In this document: positions 26,201 through 36,600 of the stretch, in pieces | How the letters are laid out: each line of letters opens with the position of its first letter | Numbering within the stretch: the stretch's first letter is position 1 | Source of the DNA: Gymnogyps californianus | Lineage: Eukaryota; Chordata; Aves; Accipitriformes; Cathartidae | Length of the DNA: 64,000 bases | Direction: 5' to 3' | Assembly (NCBI RefSeq): GCF_018139145.2 | Contig: NC_059477.1 | Span: 41,882,502 to 41,946,501, forward strand | The notes under the pieces: model-generated | Databases searched by the model: none | Seen by the model: the letters and a program-made list of their open reading frames with translations, nothing else | What the model was told of the DNA's origin: nothing | Program-made: the position numbers and the translations under genes

Positions 26201-29200
26201 GGCACTGAACACCGCAGCATGTGCCGTATTCGCACGAGGAGGAGAACCACAGAAATGCCCACAAACCAGGAATTCTTTCATGCCTGGCTTTGGCCAAGTG
26301 TTTGTATGGGAAGATTTGGTGCCTGACTTCTTTTTTTCTCCTGAAATGCTGCAACGTTTGCTGCAACCTTACAGCTGGCAGCAGCCCAACTTCTGGCCTT
26401 CAGTCAAGGCCAGCTAGCAGGTATCTACTGAGCTTGCGAGAGGGACAAGAGGGACAAATACATCCTCACAAGTAACTGTTGCCTCCGACAATGCGTCTCC
26501 CCCAGAGCCGGAGGCCTGGCGTTCGGCAGCGCCTCTGCTCGAGGGCTCCCCGGTCCTTCCTTGGAGGATGGGGACCTTCCATTGTCCCCAGCACTGGTGA
26601 CGGCGAGGACGAGATGTCACCGCCCTAATGAGACCTGACAAATGGGCAACCGGGCTGCTGCTTAGGGAATTTAATGGTTAATTTCCATAGTGCCGTGTCA
26701 GGGCAAAGGGCAGGAAGAAGTAATCCTGCTGCAGAGCGGGGATGGGGATGCCTTTTCCGTCTGAAAGGTGCTGGTGAAGCTGGAAAGATTGAGTTAACTA
26801 GGATTTCTGTGTCAGCGCCCAAGACCTTTTCTAAACAGACTGTATGATCTAAATACCATGTGACTATTTCCCCTAACTGCAATCCGGTATCCAATTCAGA
26901 GTGGGCCATGCCATTTTCTATTAGGTTGGTGCATGCATTCCGCTGTGCACGAGAGGCTACTACATCTGGAAAGGAGCCGAGTTAATTCAGGAGGAAAAAA
27001 TGCGTGCCCGTACGCTGGAGAACAAGTCTGTTCTGCGAGCAGAGGTTTAGCACTGTAGTAGCCGCTATGTCAGCAATAACTGGTTGAAAAAATATTTTTG
27101 TACAACATGCGGTGGTTTTGGCTGAAAGCCCTGAACTAAAAGGGCCTTGTGAGCAAAAGAAAAAGCCTTCACGCCCTTGATGAAGCTTCTTAGGGCTTAT
27201 AGGGTTCAAGAAGAGAAGCCATCTTTGCAGAAAAATATCATTTTGGATGATTTGGGGAAAAAAAGTGAACTGAAACCAATTTTTTGTCAAATGTCTGCAG
27301 GTTTTCAGACAGTGCATCCATATATATATCTCCTTCCTTCAAAAACAAAAAAGCAATTACATTTTATTTTTATGTGTGGGTGTAAAAACGGAGAGAATGA
27401 GTGTGCTGAACAGTAATTATTGAATATGTTTGATTTTATTCAAAATAGTTTTTGATATTCCACCCTCTGAAATATCAGTATTACCTTAAACATCAACGAA
27501 TATTTTCTCAGTTGGATGTAGTGTATTTGTACATGTGTTTTACCCCTTCTGAAAGACACAACTATCTGTACCCATGTGTGCATACTCAAAATATTTGTGA
27601 AATATTGAGTATTCAGGTTTCTGACAGCAGGTACTTCTATGTACACAGAAGTATCTATTTTTATACTACTTATGCGTGTATGAAGTGACCAGGTAGAACA
27701 TGCTTGCTGTGAAGAGCAGTGACTGTAACGGTGGCAAGTGTTTTGTTCAATAAGTACTTTCTACTTCAAGTAACTGCCACAGTTCAAAACAGTGGCCAGG
27801 CTGGCCTTGCTCTGGTCTGCTCAGGATTGTTTCGTAACACAGAGGGGGTTTTTTTAATTTTAATTCCTTACCTATAATTAAATCTGTTTCAAATGTACAA
27901 AATAGAGGTGGGGAAGTGAACTCTATATATTCATTTGTGGTTCTTGCAACTCATTAGAAGTGGTGTTGGCAATTAAGCTCCTTGTAATTACAAGAGGCAC
28001 GATGTGAGTATTTTTAGCGTGCAGCTGGAGGATTTCTGCCGCCCTTTCAGGCAGGACTAACAGCCACTTGTCTTCTGAATCTGACGACTAGGCAAGTATT
28101 GACAGTTACATACAGACATTTGGAGATTGGCTGAATAAGCAATTGGTCCCATAAAAGGGAGCATATACGACAGAGGGAAAACTGGTGTCCTCAACTGGAA
28201 GACTTCGATCGGTACTGTAAACACAAGTGCTTTTTGTGATTACGATGAGAAAACCCAGCGAATTATTTTCTTATTATACCTGGGAGGAATTCTTGCCATT
28301 ATTTCAATCTTGCTATGTTTTAACTTAAAATATTGCTGTTTGTCCCTTATGTTCTCATTTGACAACGTATGTTAATCGTAGGTTGCCGCTGAGAGTTTGC
28401 CTTGAGCTATGAAGAGCTCCTCTCTTTGGGATGGGGGCCCTAATTTTTTCTGTACTGTAACGCAGGATTGCTGCCGAGTCCCTGTGAACTGACAGAGAGT
28501 TTCACTGCAAACTGCTGATGTCTTGAAATGAATAATGGGGCTTGTTAAATCTGCTTTGGTTTGCTTGGGATAAAAAATAATCCAAAAATCCCTCTCTCCT
28601 CCAAACCTTCATTATCTTAACAGTATGAATATAAAGCAATTTCCACACGTGAAAACCCAGTTGCCATTGAGTGGCTCTGGTCAAGCAGTGAGCAGAGGGA
28701 CGTGTGTGCGGTGACGGACAGGTCTCCTCTTGGGTAGGAAAGGAGAGACTCAGCTCAGGAGTCCAAACACATCTTGTTTCCTCATGCTGAGCATCGCCTG
28801 TGACTCGTGTTACGTATAGATACGTGCCCTGAAAGCAAACTCTCTTGGAGTGGAGCGTGTCTACCCGGTGCTGTTACTTGTGTAGCTGATGGCTCCTGTT
28901 GTCCTCGGCTCAGGACCGTTAGGGCAGCAGCAGCATCTGGCCAGCTCAGCTCCAGGTCCGTGTGTATTTAGCCATCAGGAACTCAAAAATGTGAATAGTC
29001 CTGAATCCACGCACGGACCTGGCTCCCTCGCTGAGGTGAGCTCCAGCTGCCTGTGCTGGGGGCTCTTCCTCCCTCCAGACCCCACAGAGAACTGCCAGTC
29101 CCATTTCTTTCATCTTTCATGTGGCTGGGAGAGGTTTGTTTTATTTCCTTTCTGCTTCTAATCAGGATTTCATTTTCCCCTGGCTGATATGCATCTGTGG

Positions 29201-29470
29201 AGTAAAACCAATGGAAATTGGCATTTCCCTCTTCGTAAGGCTAGCACAACAAAGTTTAATGCACCACGCTATGTGTTATCTGTTTCCCTCACTATTTTTA
29301 TGGATTTCACGGTGTTTTAATAAAAGGGCTGTTTTCAGATAAAAGCCAAGGATAACGACAGCCCCCTTGATGGCCATTGCGCTGCTAGTCCTGTGTGGGT
29401 CTCCGCTGCGAGACAAACATTTGGAGCCAGAGGTGGAAGGTTACGTCCCGCCCCTGGAACATCTTTCCTG

Positions 29471-29493
29471 AAAAAAAAAAAAACCCAAAAATT
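29471..29493. repeat. A-rich run
   Basis: Twelve to thirteen A residues followed by CCCAAAAATT. Simple sequence, no family assigned. Confidence 0.75.
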
Positions 29494-30622
29494 GATTTAT
29501 TAAATAATAGCTACCACACTTTCAAAGCTGCTTAGGAAATATCTGGGTATTGCAGATCTCTTGGTCAGTCTGGGTGGAGAAAAACGCCGACCCTGTGTGT
29601 TCTGGATGGATGCCAGCGGCCAGGGGAAACCGGCGGCTCCTGCCTGGCTCGGCAGCAGCCGTCCTCTTGGGTCTTTCCTGTCCCGCTTGGTTTTTGAGGC
29701 ACATTTTCATTGTTTTTAAAGAATTGTAATAATATGAGCTGTGTACTTACCGATGCATTAGCGTTATCTGTTCCTGGAGGGCTCCCCACAGCCTGCGCAC
29801 AGGGATTGGGATGCTCCTGAAAGCTGCTGGGTTTGGGACGGCTTCACAAGTGGTACTGCAGCGGGTATGTGTTTCTGCTTAAATTAGTTCCCTTCCTTCA
29901 GGGACACGGGAAAAATACGCTGCATCATTTGTCAACAGCGTCACAGAGGGAATAAGACCCTTTGGAGCACGGATGAGGAAAATGCAATAGTCACTTGATG
30001 TTATTAACAGCAGCCAGCTGAAGGTAGAGACAACCTGCAGCAGCTGGAGCTCCTCGCCTTTCCTGAGATATGTGGAAAGTAACGTGAAGCTTCTGGTTTG
30101 CCAAAAAGGTGCATTTTTGAAGGGTGTGAGCCTATGTTGGAGTGTGGGTGAGGGAGACCCATCACTGCTCCCTCGGACATCCCAATGGGTCTCCAGCTAC
30201 CCCATTTCCTTTCTTCCCGGTCTAATTCTGCAATTTTCCAGTATTCTCTAAAAGAAGCAGTTAAATCCTGTTGCAGTGCAGTTTCCGCTGACTTTATCAA
30301 CGTCCCACTGAGGATGCTGCAAACCAGTCACCGACCGGTTAAATTGTAAACGGTGACAAACCCAACCGCCCTTCCCCTCGGCTCCCGTTTGCAGCTCTGT
30401 GGCCCGGGAGAGGGTTTGCCCGAGTCCTTTTCCCAGGCGGTGCCAGGGATGTCACTGAAGCCGAGCCAAAGTAAGCACACCGCTGCCTGCCCCCGCGGGA
30501 GGGCAGCTGAAGGTTGACGGGAGCATCGTGGTTTTGGTGAGGTTGGGTTGCTGGGGGTTGACGTGGTGGCCAGGCTCCTCGCGGGTTTGCTCTGCTCACC
30601 CTTGTTCTCTGCTATTGCCCAG

Positions 30623-30665
30623 GTGAGTTTTTTCGGCCGCCGCATGAGTACGTCCTCGCCCGGCA
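30623..30665 (+). other. LYPD6: LYPD6 5' UTR part of the first coding exon
   Basis: A pyrimidine-rich tract ends in CCCAG at 30618-30622, giving an acceptor with the exon from 30623. The chosen ATG at 30666 has G at -3 and G at +4, a strong initiation context. An upstream ATG at 30644 is out of frame and in a weak context (C at -3, A at +4). Confidence 0.75.
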
Positions 30666-33600
30666 ATGGCCTCGCAGCCCACGCTGGCATGGGTGCTGCT
30701 GCTCAGCCTGCTGACCGGCTGCCTGCCGGCCGTGGAGCCCAGGGACTTCACCGTGAAGGACATCGTCTACCTCCACCCTTCCAGTAAGCCACCTTCGCAC
30801 GGGCTGCAAAGCCACGGGCGGCCGCGGCGCGGGGGTAAGGACGAGGGCAAATGTGTGTTAAGGCAGCAGAAACATCAGGGTTGAGCTGAGAGCTGAGCAA
30901 AGATTAAGTAAACATCCCCAGTACTCATAAAACCAAGTTGTTGGTGTAAAACCAGACCGTTGCTTCCCAAAGGGATTAAAGGACAGCTGGGGTTACAGGC
31001 AGTTCCTGAGCATGTCAGGAGCTTTTCGTTCACTATTTTCTGTTCCTCGATAATCTCTGGCCATGAGACCAAACTCCACAGCCACGCAGTTTGCCCAAAC
31101 TTATTGAGAGCTGTGAGCAAGGGCCAAATGCAACCATTAGCAGCTGTGGCACCAACCGCTCCTGACTTTGTTTCAGTAACTCCCTGAAGCAACGCTATGG
31201 CAATGTTATGCATCTTCAGATCTTCCATGGACTCCCCTTTCACTAGTCTGTCCACTTCATCAGATACAAAATTGTTTAATTCTAGGAGAAGAGAGCTGTG
31301 CCTGCCGTCTGTTCCCAGCGAAAACTCACCGCCTTTCCGACTTTGGCTGAAAAATGTATATTCTGTACAAGCAAGATGAAATTCCTGTTTTATGCCGTAA
31401 CCATGACCTGCTAGAGGTCCAGGGTGAGAGGGGTGAATTTAATTAGTGCTGCCGTGTTGTCCCACCCCAAGCTGTTCCTTGAGGGCAGCACCAGCCCCAC
31501 CAGAGATGCTCCCAGGTGACTTGCTGGCCCTTACCCAGAGGAGCCTGGGGAAACAAGCAGCGAACGCCTCTTGCTTCACCTCTCGTACCCGAACGGTCTG
31601 GCCCAGAGCCGGTGGGCAAGGGGAGGAGATGAAGAGGAGGGAGAGGTGAGATGTGGCCTGTGGGGCTGTGGAGGTTCAGCTTACTTCGCCCCGGGGAGAT
31701 AAATGTGACCTGTTCACCATTTGGCTTCTGAGAAGGTGGCAGCATCTTGAAGATGTATTGAATGTGCTACAGAAGCCCTGCCAGGAGACCACTTAAGAAG
31801 TTACGCTCTTCATTTGGCGAGATAAATTAGGACGGAGTCAGCTGTTAAAAACTGGAGGTTCAGCAAATTGATTTTTCTTCCCTTTGGGGACATCAGCCTG
31901 CCTTCAAAAGGGGTAGCTCGTTTCCACGGCGGGACAGTTTCCAGAAGTATTTTAATCCATCTGATATTTTGTTATCAGCACTGATAAAGTAGCAGTCTTG
32001 GATGTGAGCTCTGATACCAAGAGAATAAGTACTCCTTGCTCACATTAACTCGCTTTGAAGTCAGCAGTGGGCACTTTTGCTAGGTAAACACGGCTGAACT
32101 GAGTCCTTGTTGTATCTGTACATGCCTTTCCTGCATTGCTATTAGTGACAGAATTTTTACAAATCGGGACCAACTTGATGAAGTTGACAGGTATACTTGC
32201 AGAAAGATATGCCTAAAGAGAACAAATGTTGCTGTGTGCCTCTGAAAAGCATAGTAGGGCTGGATTAATTGGCTCATTTTAACTGGATATTGTCTATTCC
32301 TTTCAGCCACCCCGTATCCTCACGGATTTAAGTGTTTCACCTGCGAAAAGGCAGCAGATAATTACGAATGCAACCGATGGGCTCCGGATGTCTATTGCCC
32401 AAGAGGTAACCAGCCGCATGCTAGTGTTTAATTTAAACCCACCTTACAACGACCACTCGCTATCCCCGCCGCGGGACAGCACTGAGCCCCCATTATTCCT
32501 TGAGCGTACTCGGATGCCGGTGATTGCTGCTCCTGCTTGTAAGCCTCCTCAACAAGAAAGATGTGTAAGCAATATGAGTAATCCTTTAAGCTTTTCTGTC
32601 TCTTTGCGGTGGATGAAGTTCAGGACTTTCATCTACGCCCTGTACTCCTCTAGCTCAGCTGGAAATTAAATCAGGCTGATGTTTATTTAAGGGTTGTATT
32701 TCTTTTACTGGTGAGTGCAGGACTGGTTCTTGCTTTGTTCGCTTCCCTCCCCTATGACACAAGCCCACGCTTCAGGGCAGCCGAAGCTGCCTCTTTTCAT
32801 CTGGCATCGAGATATTTTCAGTATTTTGGGCTCATAACTCCCATTGGAGTCTGAAGTTGGGAACAGCCCAGAAAGGGCTTTGGAATACAGGCACCCAAAT
32901 ATCAGATCCAGGTATCGGTGAGATCCCCAGATCTCCCCCCTCCCTTACCACTTCTCTTTTTGAGACACTCACAAGGCATTGAGATTGTCCACAGCCCCTG
33001 ACGAAGCCCGTTGCGTTGGGTGGGACACGAGCTGTGTCCTCACCAGGGTGGGAACCACGTGCGGGCAGGAACCACGTGCGGGCAGGAGGCAGCCGGGGCC
33101 GCGCAGGCAGAGGGATGCTGCCGGGGCTCACTGCTCCCCTCGTGCTTTCTCTGGGCTCGGCAGCCCTGTTCAGCACCTAGCCAGGATGTCTGTGGTCTGT
33201 TGTGGGATGTTACAAGCGCCCTCAGAAAATATTTATTTTGGAAGGAGAAAGACAGTGACCTGCACTGCGGGGACGAACCAGCTGTGTTTGCAGCCCGCGT
33301 CAGAGCACGTTATCTGTCCGAGAATTTATTTGCTTTGAGCTGAAATCAGCACAACATCAACAACAATAAAAGAGATCAGGCTGGCTGGCGTCAGATGAGA
33401 CCAATATTCACGGACGCTCCCTGTTTTGACAGGAATAGGTGGTATTTAAATGGTTGCCTGTAGATCACCGTGCAAGGAGAGAGGCGTGACTCCAAGGTCT
33501 GCCTTTAGTAACAACCAGCAGAAATGACTTGACTAAAAAAATATGTGAATCTGGAAAGTGAAGTTAGTACTTAATGGCTGTTTAGGGGAGGGGAAAACCA

Positions 33601-36600
33601 TGCTTTGGTGCATCTGTAACTCATCAGCTGCGTTCATCCAGACCAGAGCTGCTAGTTATGGCCACCAGCCCTCCTGCCTGCTGGCACCAACACCCACTGT
33701 ACGTTCATGAAGTAAGGATGGGGTTTTAGCCATGAGAAGGGGCTAGCTGGAAATCTGAGTCTATCTTTAATCTTCAGCACAGAGGACTTCTTATCTCCTG
33801 GATAACTTAACTGGAGGGATCCGATAACATTTTACACCAGGCACAGCGTGTTAGCGCCCAGACTACTCCAACACTGCGTGCCTTGGGACTGGAGCACGGC
33901 TCTGCCTGCGGCACGGACCCCCGGCCCGTCGCTGCTGGCTTTTGGGTGAGACCAGGGACCCCCCCCGGTGCAGCCGGTGTGACGACAGCTGCGAAAAGTA
34001 ACTGCTGAGTCAGCAGTTACTGTGTTTCAGAGGAGCAGGGAACGGGGAAAAGGGGATGGACACTATGGCTTAAAGGCTCTGTCCCTATTCTGTTGCAGTG
34101 GAAGCAAAGCCAGAAGCAAAGCTGATAATGTCATTGCTCCCCACTCCGCAGAAATCAGCCGTTGCTTCGGGATGCCTCATCACTGACGGCTTTTGTTGGC
34201 GTCTCTTAGCTTTACATCCAACACACTTCCACATCAGAAAGCTTTTATTAAGGCAGCTTTTTTCTTTGTTGCTTTAATTTTCGAATGTAATTTTGAGTTC
34301 GTGTAAGGAAGCCGCAGAAATGCAAGCTCAGGTTTGAGGCATGACTCCAGGCGTGCTCTGAAGGCTGGGGTTATCTGCTCCGGTAATTACCTTATCTCTG
34401 GGAGGCAGAGGGGTATGCTTATGGCATGGCCTCCCTCGCCGCAGTGATCTGAACCCTTGTGGTTTTGCTTGGGTGAAGTGGTGGGAGAAAAGGAGAAAAC
34501 TCCATCCTGCTATTATTATTTTTTTTTTTAAGAGAGAATGCTATTAAAACGAAGCAAACCAAAATATTTTCATTAACTATAATGTAGGACTTAAAGGGAA
34601 CCGCATTTTGTGTATAACAAAATTCATTATAATGGAGAGTAAATACATGAATCCCTGCATTGAACAGAGATTAGAAAAAGCATTTCCTAGAAGGCAGGCC
34701 TCCTGCTATGCATTAACCTTGTTTTCTGTTATTTATTAGCTTCAGCTCAAGCAGAAACTCTGTTAGTGATCTAATTTGTATGGAAATACTGCACTCAAAA
34801 TACTCCCAGTACTCTATTTTTGGATGGCCTGTGGGCAGGCCGACAACTCGTGAAGGGGATGATGGCCACGACCACTAAGGTGATGTTCCAGCGCTGTTAG
34901 GGGCTGTGGTTTGGGAAGCGGGCTCTCAAAAGTCAACGTGTGACTCTGGGCGCTTTGAAATACCAGATTCAGTGTTTCCCTACCCAGTTTAAAGCAGAGA
35001 GGTCCAATTTCTCCTGCTAGAGACACGTACCAGCCTTGCTGGGTCTCAACATGCGGGGCTGGTTTGCTTACATTTAGCCTGGATGTTGGTCTGCACCATG
35101 ACTTCTGGTTTCAGTAGCTGGTTTCTTCATTCGTGCTCCCTTTAAGGGTACAGGAGGGTGCCCGTGAGGTGGACCCCATGGAGAACGTGCGTTTTAGCTG
35201 TTGGGTGATGCTGCTGCAGGTCAGCATCACTCCTGGCAGGTCGAGACTGAGGCGGTCTGTTGTATATAGACGTTTGGAGATGATACCTCATAGCTGAAGG
35301 CATGATGCAGTCTTTGCAAGACAGTTCCACCGGAGGAAGGAAAAATGCAAAAGAAGAGGTGATGGTGTCACCTGTCACGCCGGGGGTCAGTGTAAATCGA
35401 TGGCCCTGAAAATCCCCCCAGATAATCACGTAGAGCAACAATCTCATTTTCAAATGGAATGTGTTGCTGAATATTGCATCACAATCAGCCTGGCTCTCAA
35501 GTGCCTTTAAAGACACTCTGGAACCGCAAAATTTAGGAAACGTAAATCCATGCTTTTTTGGTACGATACCACCGAGACCCGTCCTTACCCTGTGGCTGTA
35601 CTGCTGCCTGGCTTGGGCACCACGTTACTTAGAAGCATCAACTTTCATGCTGCAATGTTTTATTTTAATTGCTCTAAATTTCTCTGTTATTTTCGGTAAA
35701 ATTTTTATAGCATTGGGCCCGTGTTCTTCATGGGCTCAGCTTGGAGTTCCTCCTCCATCCCTCCGGCAGGCAGCCGCCCTATCTGCAGAGCCGTCGTTAT
35801 GGCTTAGACGCGGTGATGTTCCCCACCTCTGCTTTGCTCTGGGCTTCTCCCAGTGCTCTCTGGCCCAATCCTTTTCATGGCGCCTGTCCTCATTACGCTT
35901 AGCCTGCTCTGAGAAGAGAGGCAGACCACAATGCAGCGCAAAAGTTCATATTAATTTGAGTGAGCGGATTTTGTTGCTTATTGTGGACTTACTCTGTAGC
36001 TGCAGCTCTACCTCGCAGGAGATGATAGCCATCAGTGATGGCTGTGGGAGGAGAGGCATGCTAGGTCCCCCTGTGCGGAGAAAATACGTATCTCCAAGAT
36101 GATTGCACAATATTTTCTAAAAACACACTTGGAAGAAAGAATGAAACAGCCTTAGAAGAGTTACGGGGTGCTAGAAGCTTTATTTGTTCCATCTGGGACC
36201 TGTCAAGGGCGAGCTCCGCTGCACAGACAGAGCCATTGCAGGAGGAATAAAGCTCCAGTGATGCAGGCACAGATTTGCTGGGGAACGGCACTTCCAGGCA
36301 AGGTGCTGGGAGAAGCTCAAAGCCGTCGCGCAGAGAGTGCTCCTGTGGGGTAAAACTGTGAGCATCACCCCTTACGGCAGGAGAGCCTGGAGAACGCATT
36401 AAAAGCCGCGTGTCGCAGCCCTGGCTGGTTTGAAGGAAGACAGCACACCGAGCGTCTCCAGCCTCTGGTGATAAGTCCAGTCTGTTTGCTGTGGATATCA
36501 CACTTTAGTTAAGAGCGGGTCGAAGACATGACAGATGGGTGAGGGGTTTTATTGCCTAATGAAGAACGTGTTCAGTCGGCAATCTCGCTCGGCTCTTGCC

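Larger units (their letters stand above)
4621..30622 (+). other. LYPD6: Probable LYPD6 intron 1 (about 26 kb)
   Basis: This stretch lies between the CpG island and the acceptor of the first coding exon (AG at 30621-30622). It holds no exon I can support. The + strand is visibly richer in T than A and in G than C through most of it, as expected of the sense strand of a transcribed gene. It contains simple repeats (listed separately) and several AT-rich, TAAT-dense blocks that could be conserved non-coding elements. All open frames are short and unrecognised. If the real first exon is elsewhere, the left boundary moves. Confidence 0.55.
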
